Shown here piece by piece: positions 49,182-58,265 of a stretch of 64,000 nt of DNA. A model generated the notes under the pieces. That model was not told where the DNA came from and did not search any database. It saw only the letters and a program-made list of their open reading frames with translations. The stretch is from Hymenobacter sp. BRD67 (GTDB taxonomy: Bacteria; Bacteroidota; Bacteroidia; Cytophagales; Hymenobacteraceae), in NCBI RefSeq assembly GCF_013256425.1, contig NZ_CP053904.1, forward strand, positions 3,038,001-3,102,000, written 5' to 3'. The position numbers and the translations under genes were made by a program. Position 1 is the first letter of the stretch. Each line of letters opens with the position of its first letter.

Positions 49182-50254
49182 GTGCTAAGCAGTAACTTGC
49201 TCCCGCACGATGGCTTACGCATCCAACCCCGGCCCCGGCTAGTCCGGCTAGCGCGCGCGCTGCTGCTCGTAGCGGCGGGCATGGGGCTGCTCGTAGCCTG
49301 GCTGCTGGGCGAGTTGGTGTGGCCAGCGCGGCAAGCCGGGTCGCTCCGCCTGCCAGAAGCCGCTGAAGGCCCTCCCCTCCGGGCAGCTACCACCGGCCGG
49401 CTTTTGCGGCCCCCGACCCGGCCACGATTCCGGCTACGGCAGCCGGGCAGACTATCCGCTACGGGCGTGAGCTGGTGGCTCATACTGCGCGCTACCTCGG
49501 GCCCACCGGCTCCGTGGGGCACTTCACCAACGGCATGAACTGCCAGAACTGCCACCTCGACGCCGGCACCCGGGGCTTTGCCAACAATTACCTGGCCGTA
49601 GCCGCTACCTACCCCAAGCTGCGGGCCCGCTCGGGTACCGTCGAAGGCATCGATAAGCGCGTGACGGACTGCGTAGAGCGCAGCCTCAACGGCCGCGCCC
49701 TGCCGGCCGGCAGCCGCGAGCAGCGGGCTTTGGTGGCGTACCTCACCTGGCTGGGTCAGGGCATTGCCAAGGGCCGGAAGGTGTACGGCACGGGCCTCAT
49801 ACCCCTGCCCTACCTCGACCGGGCAGCCGACCCGGTAATCGGCCGGGCGGTGTTTGGCGCCAAGTGCCAGTCGTGCCACGGCCCGGCCGGCCAGGGCCAG
49901 CTGCTGCCCGATGGGCACGGCTATCAGTACCCACCCCTGTGGGGGCCGGCCAGCTACTCCGATGCGGCGGGCCTCTACCGCCTCAGCAGCCTGGCCCGGT
50001 ATGTGAAGGCGGCTATGCCCTACGGAGCTACGTTTGACCGCCCGCAGCTAACCGATGCCCAGGCCTGGGACGTGGCCGCGTTTATCAACTCGCAGCCTCG
50101 CCCCCACCGGCCCACTCCGCACGACTGGCCCGACCTGCGTCAGAAGCCCATCGACCATCCATTTGGCCCGTATACCGATGGCTTTTCAGCGCTTCAGCAT
50201 AAGTATGGCCCTTTTCAGCCTATTGCCAGAGCACATCCTCTTCCTGCCTCTTAG
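49182..50254 (+). CDS. TsdA-like dihaem cytochrome c (thiosulfate dehydrogenase-like), split
   Basis: 357 residues after repair. A GTG start at 49182 leads to one membrane helix (LARALLLVAAGMGLLVAWLL), so it faces the periplasm. Two haem-binding CXXCH motifs are present: CQNCH (in GMNCQNCHLDAGT) and CQSCH (in AKCQSCHGPAG). The stretch AATYPKLRARSGTVEGIDKR, VERSLNGRALP and AYLTWLGQGI is the pattern of thiosulfate dehydrogenase TsdA/SoxA-like proteins, which oxidise thiosulfate to tetrathionate. One base is missing at the C run 49374-49377. The DsrE gene follows 12 nt later. Confidence 0.8.
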
Positions 50255-50265
50255 CTCTTTCCTGC

Positions 50266-50772
50266 ATGACTCTTTTTGCCCGTTTCCTGCTAGCCGGCCT
50301 GCTGGTGAGCGTAGCCGCTCACGCCCAAACTACCCCGGCAGCTACGCCCGCCCCACTCCTGACGCCCCCCAATGCAGCGGTGGCGGCCAAGGCTGCCCAG
50401 TTTACGGGCGCGCCGGCCTCCAAAGCACACTACCGGGCAGTGTATCAGCTCGACAACGATGACCCAAAGCTTATCAGCAAGACGCTGCACAACATGCTGA
50501 ATGCCCTCAACGACCCGCGCCTCAAAGGCAAGCTGGAGCTGGAGCTGGTAGCATTCAGTGGCGGCACGGTGGTGTTTAAGAAAGACCAACCCTACGAGGC
50601 CGACGTGCTGGCGTTGCAGCAGGCCGGCGTCGTGTTGGCGCAGTGCCAGAACTCGATGAACGCCTACAAGCTTACCAGGGCGGATATGCTGCCTTACATC
50701 TCGGTAGTGCCCACTGGCAACGGCGAGCTCATTATCCGCCAGGCCGAAGGCTGGGCGCTGGTACACCCTTAA
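50266..50772 (+). CDS. periplasmic DsrE/DsrF-like protein
   Basis: 168 residues with a signal peptide (MTLFARFLLAGLLVSVAAHA). The DsrE fold is suggested by AVYQLDNDDPKLISKTLHNM, LVAFSGGTVVFKKDQP and VVLAQCQNSMNAYKL; the Cys in this last motif matches the sulfur-carrying Cys of the family. DsrE proteins shuttle sulfane sulfur; an exported copy would do this in the periplasm. It is 12 nt from the cytochrome gene. Confidence 0.82.
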   Translation: MTLFARFLLAGLLVSVAAHAQTTPAATPAPLLTPPNAAVAAKAAQFTGAPASKAHYRAVYQLDNDDPKLISKTLHNMLNALNDPRLKGKLELELVAFSGGTVVFKKDQPYEADVLALQQAGVVLAQCQNSMNAYKLTRADMLPYISVVPTGNGELIIRQAEGWALVHP

Positions 50773-50945
50773 ATTAATTAAAAATGTGAAAAATGTGAAG
50801 ATGTGGAAATGTGAAAATGTGAAAATGTGAAAATGTGAAAATTTAGAAAGTAGGAATCTTCTAATTAACAGTTTTTAATTTCTACATCTTCACATTTCCA
50901 CATTTTTCACATCTTCACATTTTTCACATCTTCACATTTCTAATT
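50773..50945. repeat. irregular AAAATGTG direct and inverted repeat array
   Basis: The left half repeats AAAATGTG/GGAAATGTG units; the right half repeats the complementary CACATTTT/CTTCACAT units, so the whole region can fold into a long imperfect hairpin. It fills the space between the convergent DsrE and purH genes. Confidence 0.75.
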
Positions 50946-50948
50946 AAC

Positions 50949-52469
50949 TCAATGCTTGAAGTGCCGGACGCCGGTTAGTACCATCGCCAGGCCGAGGCGG
51001 TCGCAGGCGTCGATACTATCCTGGTCTTTGATGGAGCCGCCGGGCTGTACCACGGCGCGTACGCCAGCGGCCGCCGCAATCTCGACGCAGTCGGGGAAGG
51101 GAAAAAACGCATCGGAGGCCATTACGGCCCCGTGCAGGTCGAAGCCAAAGCTACCGGCCTTTTCGATGGCCTGGCGCAGGGCATCAACCCGCGAGGTCTG
51201 CCCCACACCAGAGGCCAGCAGCTGGCCGGGGCGGGCCAGCACAATGGTATTGCTCTTGGTGTGCTTGCAGATTTTGAGGGCAAATTCCAGCGCGGCCGTT
51301 TCATCGGCCGTCGGGGCCGACCTGGTGACGGTGCGGAAATCGGCCGCCGTTTCGGTTTGCAGGTCGGCATCCTGCTCAATTATGCCGTTGAGCAGGGTCT
51401 TGACCAGCTTACTGGGAAACGCTACCGGCTTCTGACGCAGTAGAATACGGTTTTTCTTGCTTTGCAGCACCGGCAGCGCCTCGGCAGCAAAGCCGGGCGC
51501 GATAAGCACCTCGAAAAACAGCTTGTTCAGCTCCTGAGCAGTGGCCAGGTCAACTTCTTGATTAACAATGATGACGCCACCGAAGGCCGAAACCGGGTCG
51601 CAGGCCAGGGCATTAATATAGGCTTTTTCTAATGTAGCGGCCTGCGCCACGCCGCAGGCATTGGTGTGCTTGAGGATAGCCACGGCGGGCGGCCCGCCCG
51701 CAAACTCGCGCATAAGCTGCACGGCGGCATCTACATCCACGAGGTTGTTGTAGCTCAGCTGCTTGCCGTGCAGCTGGTCAAACAGCGCCGTAAGGTCGCC
51801 GTGGAAAGTGCCGGCCTGATGCGGGTTTTCACCGTAGCGCAGGCTGGTCGTGGGTACCTGGGCTTCCAGTGTGGTACCCTGGCTCACGTACTTAAAAATC
51901 TCGGTGTCGTAGTGGCTGGTAGCCTGGAAAGCGGCAGCCGCGTAGTGGCGGCGGTCATCGATGCTGGGGCTGCCGTTGGTTTTATCGAGCAGCTGGGTCA
52001 CAGCCTCGTACTGCTCGCGCGAGCTGATTACGAGCACATCGCGGTAATTTTTGGCGGCGGCACGAAGCAGGGCAATGCCGCCGATGTCAATTTTCTCAAT
52101 CACGTCCTGCTCCGCCGCGCCGCTGGCCACGGTTTCCTCAAACGGATACAGGTCAACCACAACCAAATCGATGGGTGGAATGCCGTGCTGCTCGGCCTGG
52201 GCGAGGTCGCCGGCTTCGTGGCGACGGTGCAGAATACCCCCGAATACCTTAGGATGCAGGGTTTTGACGCGGCCGCCGAATACTTCGGGAAAGCCGGTGA
52301 GGTCTTCGACGGCAATTACCTCAGCGCCTTGCTCTTCGAGAAATTTCTGGGTACCGCCCGTGGAGTAGAGCGTAACGCCCAGGCGGCGCAAAGTAGCTAC
52401 CAGCGGGGCCAGCCGGTCTTTGTGATACACGGAAAGCAGGGCGGCGCGAATAGGGCGAGCGTCAGACAT
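50949..52469 (-). CDS. purH: bifunctional AICAR formyltransferase/IMP cyclohydrolase
   Basis: 506-residue enzyme for the last two steps of de novo IMP synthesis. N-terminal cyclohydrolase domain: LYSTGGTQKFLEEQG, EVFGGRVKTLHPKVFGGIL. C-terminal formyltransferase: SLRYGENPHQAG, AILKHTNACGVAQAATLEKA (with catalytic Lys-His), CDPVSAFGGVI and PGGSIKDQDSIDACDRLG. Full length. In several Bacteroidota purH lies just upstream of mreB; here a three-gene sulfur module lies between them. Confidence 0.97.
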   Translation of the reverse strand: MSDARPIRAALLSVYHKDRLAPLVATLRRLGVTLYSTGGTQKFLEEQGAEVIAVEDLTGFPEVFGGRVKTLHPKVFGGILHRRHEAGDLAQAEQHGIPPIDLVVVDLYPFEETVASGAAEQDVIEKIDIGGIALLRAAAKNYRDVLVISSREQYEAVTQLLDKTNGSPSIDDRRHYAAAAFQATSHYDTEIFKYVSQGTTLEAQVPTTSLRYGENPHQAGTFHGDLTALFDQLHGKQLSYNNLVDVDAAVQLMREFAGGPPAVAILKHTNACGVAQAATLEKAYINALACDPVSAFGGVIIVNQEVDLATAQELNKLFFEVLIAPGFAAEALPVLQSKKNRILLRQKPVAFPSKLVKTLLNGIIEQDADLQTETAADFRTVTRSAPTADETAALEFALKICKHTKSNTIVLARPGQLLASGVGQTSRVDALRQAIEKAGSFGFDLHGAVMASDAFFPFPDCVEIAAAAGVRAVVQPGGSIKDQDSIDACDRLGLAMVLTGVRHFKH

Positions 52470-52560
52470 CGAACGGGAAAGTTTAGGGGGTAAAATGCTG
52501 TGCGGAGTGCAAAAGCTGCCTCGCCCCTACCCGGCCAACCGTGGTAAGGGCTTGGCGCCC

Positions 52561-52568
52561 CAAAGGTA
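52561..52568 (-). promoter_or_regulatory. candidate purH promoter -7 box
   Basis: TACCTTTG on the minus strand, perfect TAnnTTTG, 92 nt upstream of the purH start. Confidence 0.5.
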
Positions 52569-52717
52569 GGCGCACCGGCCGGCCCTGGTAGCTTCTGCTA
52601 AAAAACAACCGGGACGGCTGCTCCTTCTTTCTGTGCAACTCCCACTACCTGTTTGAGGTTATACAAGCTCAAGCATAGGCTCATCCTTATGCCAGATTGT
52701 TTTTGCCTGATTATTAA

Positions 52718-53942
52718 ATGACTGACTTCACCACGGCCGATTTGCTTATCTCTTCTCCAGCGGCCGAGGACGCTACGCCCGCGCAGCCTATCCCGCGCAG
52801 GCCGTGCTGGCCGCCGCGCAGCTGGCCCGCGCCTGCTGGCCCAGGCGGCGCTTACCGACGAAACCGGGGGCTTCCCGACCCAGGAAATGCACTGGCTGCA
52901 CGAGGCCGGCCTGCTGACGGCCGTGCTGCCAACCAGCCTGGGAGGGATGGGACTGAGCGAGCCTGCCGCTACGCTGCCGCTGCTGCAAGCACTTTATCAC
53001 ATCGGGCGCGGCAACCTGGTAGTAGGACGGCTGTGGGAAGGCCACGTTAATGCGCTGCTGCTGCTACGGCGCTTTGGCAGCCCGGCGCAGGTAGCGCGGG
53101 CCGCTGCCGACGCCCGCGCCGGCCACCTATTTGGAGTTTGGAATACGGAAAACCCGGCCGAAGGCGTGCACCTCGAGGCCGTACTCAATACCGCGGGCCG
53201 CTACCGCCTGCGCGGGGCAAAAACGTTTGCCTCGGGCGCGGGACACATCAGCCGGCCGGTGCTGACCGGGGCTTTGCCGAAGCAGGAAGGCTGGCAGCTG
53301 GTGCTGCTGCGCGCCGACCAGCAGCCGCCGGTGCTGGACCGCAGCTTCTGGCGGCCGCTGGGTATGCGGGCCACGGCCAGCTTCCGGGCCGACCTGACGG
53401 GCCTGGAGGTCGGACCCGAAGACCTGGTGGGCCAACCTAATGACTATTACCTGGCGCCGTGGTTTGGGGGCGGGGCAGCGCGGTTTGCGGCTGTGCAGCT
53501 GGGCGGGGCCGCGGCCGTGCTCGACGAAACCCGCCGCTTCCTACGCCGCCTCGGCCGCACCGACGACCCCTACCAGCGCCAGCGCCTGGGCGAGCTGCTG
53601 GCCTTGCACGAAACCGGCCAGCTCTGGCTACGGGGCGCAGCCGAGCACGCCGCACTACCCGCTACTGCCCCGCTGGAGGCGTGGCCAGCGGCGCGCCAGG
53701 CTGCTACAGCGGCCTATGGTAACGGCTTACGCGGTGTCACAGAAGATATTTGCCTGCAAACCCTGCGGCTGGCCGAGCGTTGTGTGGGTGCCCGCGGGCT
53801 ACTTCAGCCCGAACCCTTTGAGCGCCTGCACCGCGACCTGACGCACTACCTGCGCCAGCCGGCCCCCGATGCGGCTCTGGCCGAAAGCGGCCGCTTCGCG
53901 CTGGCTTCGGACAAGCCCGCCTACCAGCTCTGGCAAGGGTAA
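52718..53942 (+). CDS. acyl-CoA dehydrogenase-like flavoprotein, split near the start
   Basis: About 408 residues after repair. Middle and C-terminal parts show the fold of acyl-CoA dehydrogenases (FGVWNTENPAEGVHLEAV, YRLRGAKTFASGAGHISRPV, PLGMRATASFRADLTGLEV, RCVGARGLLQPEPFERLHRD). The N-terminal helix region needs two added bases, probably at 52778-52780 and 52832-52833, to read VLAAAQLARALLAQAALTDE. A Glu at the usual catalytic position was not found by eye, so the reaction may not be fatty-acyl oxidation. First gene of a cluster with PIG-L, methyltransferase and GT2 genes. Confidence 0.72.
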
Positions 53943-53974
53943 CGGTGCCCGTACTTAGTGCGTAAAGTCGGCTT

Positions 53975-54718
53975 ATGTCCGATACGCTTTTTGCTACTTA
54001 CCCACTGCGGCCCGCCAGCTACGCGGCCACGCTGGGTAGCACTGTTATTGTCATTCCGCACCCCGACGACGAGGCCCTGGGCTGCGGCGGCCTGCTGGCT
54101 TTGCTGGGGCAGGCAGGCCAGCCCACAGCGGCCGTGCTGGTAAGCGATGGCTCAATGTCGCACCCACACTCGCGGGATTTTTCGGTCGTGGCCCGCCGCG
54201 AGCTGCGCTACGCCGAGCTGCGCCACGCGCTGGCCGTGCTGGGGCTCGATGAAAACAATGTTCTTTACCTCGGCCTGCCCGATGGCCAGGTGCCCAGCCA
54301 CGGGCCGGCGTTTGAGCAGGCGGCCCAGAAGCTGGCCGACTTTCTGGCCCGGCAGCAGGCTCAAACGGTGCTGGTGCCCTGGCGGCGTGACCCCCACCCC
54401 GACCACCGCGCCAGCAGCCTGCTGGCCACCGCCGCGCTGAGCCAGCTGCCAGCGTCCCCACGCCGCCTCGAATACCTGGTGTGGGCCTGGGAGCGTGCCG
54501 TGCCCGCCGACCTTCCCCAGCCCGCCGAAGGCCAAGGCTTTCGACTCAACATCAGCGGGGTGCTGGGTCAGAAGCAGCGGGCCATTGCGGCCCATCGCTC
54601 GCAGCTGGCCCCCGGTATTATTACGGATGACCCGAGCGGCTTTTTATTGAGTGACAGTATGCTGGCCCACTTTGCCCAGCCAAGCGAAGTATTCATCGAA
54701 AGCGCTATTTGCTTATGA
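53975..54718 (+). CDS. PIG-L family deacetylase
   Basis: 247-residue zinc enzyme of the LmbE/PIG-L family, which removes acetyl groups from N-acetylglucosamine-type residues. Zinc-binding motif VIVIPHPDDEALGCGG (AHPDDE-type) and the second site WRRDPHPDHRASS are both present. No signal peptide, so it is cytoplasmic. It starts 33 nt after the acyl-CoA dehydrogenase stop and its own stop overlaps the methyltransferase start. The substrate is probably a small sugar conjugate. Confidence 0.9.
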   Translation: MSDTLFATYPLRPASYAATLGSTVIVIPHPDDEALGCGGLLALLGQAGQPTAAVLVSDGSMSHPHSRDFSVVARRELRYAELRHALAVLGLDENNVLYLGLPDGQVPSHGPAFEQAAQKLADFLARQQAQTVLVPWRRDPHPDHRASSLLATAALSQLPASPRRLEYLVWAWERAVPADLPQPAEGQGFRLNISGVLGQKQRAIAAHRSQLAPGIITDDPSGFLLSDSMLAHFAQPSEVFIESAICL

Positions 54719-55311
54719 ATACCAATCAGCCAAATACGCTTGACCCCGGCTACTTTGACGATGTGTACCGGGCCAATAACGACCCCTGGGCCTTCGCCAG
54801 CAGCCCCTACGAGCGCGCCAAATACGCGGATACGCTGGCGGCGCTCAACCGCCCGCGCTACGAGCGGGCTTTCGAGATTGGCTGCTCTATCGGCGTGCTT
54901 ACCGCGCAGCTGGCCGGGCGCTGCGGCGAGCTGCTAAGCGTTGATGTGAGCGAGGCGGCGCTGGCTCAGGCCCGGCAGCGCTGCGCCCAATTGCCGCAGG
55001 TAACTCTACAGCATATGCAGGTGCCCGCAGAGTTTCCCCAGGGGCAGTTCGACCTGATTTTGCTTTCCGAAGTTGGCTATTACTGGTCGCCCGCCGACCT
55101 GGCACGTGCTTCGGAGCAGATGCTAGCCGCCCTGCGCCCCGGCGCGCAGCTACTACTGGTGCACTGGACGCCACCCGTGCCCGACTACCCACAGACCGGC
55201 GATGAGGTACACGATTTTTTTATGGCTCAAACTGGCCCACAAGGCTCACTTAAACACCTGCATGGGCACCGTGCTGCTAAATACCGTCTCGACTTAGTTG
55301 AGCGGCAATAA
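54715..55311 (+). CDS. NodS-like SAM-dependent methyltransferase
   Basis: 198-residue class I methyltransferase. The start LDPGYFDDVYRANNDPWAFA, SPYERAKYADTLAAL is the NodS pattern. SAM-binding motif I is FEIGCSIGVLTAQLAGRC; motif II-like ELLSVDVSEAALAQA; post-motif LILLSEVGYYW. NodS N-methylates a deacetylated chitin oligomer after the deacetylase NodB, so pairing with a PIG-L deacetylase is telling. Start overlaps the PIG-L stop (ATGA). Confidence 0.88.
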   Translation: MNTNQPNTLDPGYFDDVYRANNDPWAFASSPYERAKYADTLAALNRPRYERAFEIGCSIGVLTAQLAGRCGELLSVDVSEAALAQARQRCAQLPQVTLQHMQVPAEFPQGQFDLILLSEVGYYWSPADLARASEQMLAALRPGAQLLLVHWTPPVPDYPQTGDEVHDFFMAQTGPQGSLKHLHGHRAAKYRLDLVERQ

Positions 55312-55413
55312 GTGATTAGCGCAAGTTTCAGGCCCAAGAGTAGCTTGGCCGGGGCGGGCTGCCGGCTTTTTCGCCGGCTGTCCGCTCTTCGCCTGCACGA
55401 GCGGCGCCAAGTC

Positions 55414-56703
55414 TTATTCCGCCGCTTGGCGCAAAGGCCGGGCAGACTGCCCCGGAGCCGGGGCGAAGCACCCACTCACTCCTTCGCGCAGGTAGGTCCG
55501 CAGGTCGCGGAGTGCTCCGTTGAGCGGCACCGGCAGTATTGCCCCCCGCGTGGCTTCTACCCATTGCCAGAGCTGGCCGAAGGCCGCCGTTCCCCGCGCC
55601 TGCTTAAGTAAGTCTGGCACGGGTATTTCGAGGGCACGGGCCAGGCGGGCCAGTTCGGGACCAACCGCCACGGCTCCTTGCTGCCACCAGGCGCGGAGGC
55701 TGCGGCGGGTGCGCCACACGCGCACCAGCTCGTGCGGGCAGGGCACCAGCGGCTCGCGCTGCTGCTCAGTGAGCGTTTCCCATTCGCGCAGCTGCCACGA
55801 CAGGCCCACTTCTACGCGCCCGCAGCGGCGGGCCGAAGTATATACCTGAACCCTTGGACTATGCCGCACGGGCAGGTCGTGCTGCAACAAGAGCTGCCAT
55901 AGCGACTCATCTTCCAGAAAAGGCACGGCGGGCAGGCCACCCACCTGCCGATATGCCCGCACCGTAAGGGCCAGGCTAGCCCCAAAGTGCTGGTGATGGC
56001 TGGGCCAGGGGTCAACAGCGCAGGGGTCTACCAGGTCTTCGAGCTGGCGCAGCAGCACCCGGTAAGCCGCATCGCGCAATTGAATACGCCGAACGGGACA
56101 AGGCGCCACGGCGGCCGGCGTCTGGGTAAGAATACGCCCTCCCACGGCTTCGGCACCCTCTTCTATCTCGCGCAGGGTGGCGGCCAGCCAGGTAGAGGCA
56201 ACCAGCGTATCGGCATCGGTGCTGAGCAGCACGCCCGTTGGCCCGATAGTATCCTCCAGGCGCTGAGCAGCCTCGTCGAGCAGCAGCCGGCGCGCCCGGC
56301 CCACATGGGCGTGCGAGCGTGGCAGCTGCACCTCGGCCACGTGCACAACTAGGCTAGGATGCCGGCGAGCGGCCTGGCGCACAGCCGCGGCCGTACGGTC
56401 GATACAATTGTTAGCCAGCACAATAACTTCCAGCATACCAGCAGGTAACGTCTGCCCGGCAAGGGTAGTTTGGGCAGCCAACGCGGCCAGGGTAGCCGGC
56501 AGCGTAGTCGCCTCGTCTTTGGCCGGAATAATGACGCATGCCTGCAAAGCGGCGGCCGGCGGCGGCAATTGCCGGTGCAGGGCGCGCTCGGCCTGGCGCA
56601 GCAGCTGCTCTTCGGTAGGCGGCTGGGAAAGTAGGGCCGGTGGGGCGGTAGCCGTGGCTTCGCGGGTGGCGTGGAAGCGAGCCGGCTGGGCTAATTGGTC
56701 CAT
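55414..56703 (-). CDS. GT2-type glycosyltransferase
   Basis: 429 residues. GT-A fold with ACVIIPAKDEATTLPATLAA at about residue 55, a Asp pair in VLLSTDADTLVASTWLAATL (DXD-like) and the acceptor region VPFLEDESLWQLLLQHD. A C-terminal Arg/Trp-rich helical domain and no clear membrane span. It converges on the three-gene row and, with it, forms a set seen together in other bacteria. It probably builds the sugar that PIG-L and NodS-like enzymes then change. Confidence 0.8.
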   Translation of the reverse strand: MDQLAQPARFHATREATATAPPALLSQPPTEEQLLRQAERALHRQLPPPAAALQACVIIPAKDEATTLPATLAALAAQTTLAGQTLPAGMLEVIVLANNCIDRTAAAVRQAARRHPSLVVHVAEVQLPRSHAHVGRARRLLLDEAAQRLEDTIGPTGVLLSTDADTLVASTWLAATLREIEEGAEAVGGRILTQTPAAVAPCPVRRIQLRDAAYRVLLRQLEDLVDPCAVDPWPSHHQHFGASLALTVRAYRQVGGLPAVPFLEDESLWQLLLQHDLPVRHSPRVQVYTSARRCGRVEVGLSWQLREWETLTEQQREPLVPCPHELVRVWRTRRSLRAWWQQGAVAVGPELARLARALEIPVPDLLKQARGTAAFGQLWQWVEATRGAILPVPLNGALRDLRTYLREGVSGCFAPAPGQSARPLRQAAE

Positions 56704-56876
56704 ATGGTACCCTTTGTACGCCCTTGCTTCACGAAGGATAGGCGTTTGCCGCGTAATTTTTGCGCCCTTAAGCAGCCCTCACTATAAGCTCATTTCACCT
56801 TATAAACTAACATATTAATTATAAGCGTTTTAACTTAAACAACAAGTCTGTCAGCTTGCTTGGTTATCCGCCTAAA

Positions 56877-56909
56877 AAAGCCGCGCTACCCTTGCGGATG
56901 CGCGGCTTT
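56877..56909. terminator. intrinsic terminator
   Basis: 10-bp stem AAAGCCGCGC/GCGCGGCTTT with a 13-nt loop, downstream of the minus-strand BamA/TamA-like gene. Confidence 0.7.
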
Positions 56910-56929
56910 CCGGCGTGGTGACTGCTGGT

Positions 56930-58093
56930 TTAAAACGCCTCACCGATAGCAAAATAAAAGCCTGGCGCGCTGCCCCAGGCGTAATCGAAGCGCAGGTTTA
57001 CCCGGTCGCGGCGAATAAAGTTGAAGCGGGCGCCAAGGCCGCCAGCCGGCTTTATGCCATCAACCGTAAAGTCAGTTATATTATACCCTACCTGGCCCAC
57101 CGAGCCGAAGGCGGCCCCGTCGATGCGCCAGAACAGGTGCTGCCGCAGCTCGGCCTGAAAAGTCATCATCTGCCGGTCGCGGAAGCGCTGCTCGTAGATA
57201 CCCCGGTCGAGGTTGGCGTTGTTATAGAGCGTCCCGCCCAGGTTGGCGCCCAGGCCGGCCAGCTCCCGGAAGGGCACATCGCCGGAGTGAAACTGCCCCA
57301 GAAACTGCAGCGCCAGAATGGTTTTACTGGAGAAAATGGGCTGAAAGTGCCGCGCATCAACTTGATAGCGCACAAAGTTATAATCTGACCCGATGCCTTT
57401 GCCGTTGAACATAATGCTCATATCAAGCAGGTTGCCTTTAAAAGCAGCCAGCGCCACGTCGCGGTCATCAAACGTGATAACCGGCCCCACCCCCGAGATA
57501 CTGGTATTCTGGCGCTGACGCTGGTCGAGGCGGCCATTATCGCTGCTCAAAAAATAGTTGGGCGAGTGGCCATCGGTGGCGTACTGCTCGGGCGTATTGT
57601 CGGTGGTGCGCGTGAAACGGTACATCAGGCCGGCAAACAGCTTGGGCGCAATGCTCTTTTGCACGCGCTGGTTGATAATGAGCAGGTTATTGGACAAGCC
57701 CGACTCATTTTCCTTCTTCGTATCGTTGCCGATGCCGTAGTAGTAGAGCAGATTTTTATAATAGCTGATTTCGCCGTTCAGGTAATACTGCTCGCCGGGC
57801 GAGTAAATAGTATGCACAAACTGAAACAGTGACTGATGCTTCTGGGTGAACCAGGCCTGAGCGCGGGCGTTGGAGGCGCGGGTGAGGGTATCCTGACCAA
57901 ACCGGCCGCTCAGCAGGCCGCCCAGGCCGTAGCCGGCCCCGGTTTCCTGCTGATAAAATATCACCGGCACCGGCAGAATGGTAATTTTTTTGGGAGGCTT
58001 GGAAGACTCGGTCTGGCCAGCCGGCAGGCCCTGCCCCTGGCTTACGAGGGCAGTGCCCACCAACCCGGCCAGCAGCAGCGGAAAAAAGCGCAT
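56930..58093 (-). CDS. BamA/TamA-like outer-membrane barrel protein
   Basis: 387-residue barrel with signal peptide MRFFPLLLAGLVGTALVSQG. Alternating strands (FAGLMYRFTRTTDN, GVGPVITFDDRDVALAAFKG, YNFVRYQVDARHFQPIF) and a C-terminal region of the Omp85/bacterial surface antigen type (NLGGTLYNNANLDRGIYEQR, RFRDRQMMTFQAELRQHLFW, VNLRFDYAWGS). There are no POTRA domains, so it is a short, barrel-only member. Aromatic C-terminus (AIGEAF) suits Bam-mediated insertion. Cargo unknown. Confidence 0.8.
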   Translation of the reverse strand: MRFFPLLLAGLVGTALVSQGQGLPAGQTESSKPPKKITILPVPVIFYQQETGAGYGLGGLLSGRFGQDTLTRASNARAQAWFTQKHQSLFQFVHTIYSPGEQYYLNGEISYYKNLLYYYGIGNDTKKENESGLSNNLLIINQRVQKSIAPKLFAGLMYRFTRTTDNTPEQYATDGHSPNYFLSSDNGRLDQRQRQNTSISGVGPVITFDDRDVALAAFKGNLLDMSIMFNGKGIGSDYNFVRYQVDARHFQPIFSSKTILALQFLGQFHSGDVPFRELAGLGANLGGTLYNNANLDRGIYEQRFRDRQMMTFQAELRQHLFWRIDGAAFGSVGQVGYNITDFTVDGIKPAGGLGARFNFIRRDRVNLRFDYAWGSAPGFYFAIGEAF

Positions 58094-58265
58094 ATAAAAC
58101 GGTAAAATGAAAATGTATTGAAGACCTCAACGGAAAAGCGGCCTCAGCGGTTGACTCACCCCGGCATTATACGCAAACTAGTGCTGCATACTCAGGCACT
58201 TAGCCAGTTGGCTGCGCTCTTTTGCTGGCTGGCGGCACGGCGCAGCGCGGCTTCCGCACCCCTGG

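Noticed and set aside
50773..50945. Possible CRISPR array
   Set aside because: Units are 8-9 nt, irregular and change strand halfway; there are no spacers of constant length and no cas genes.
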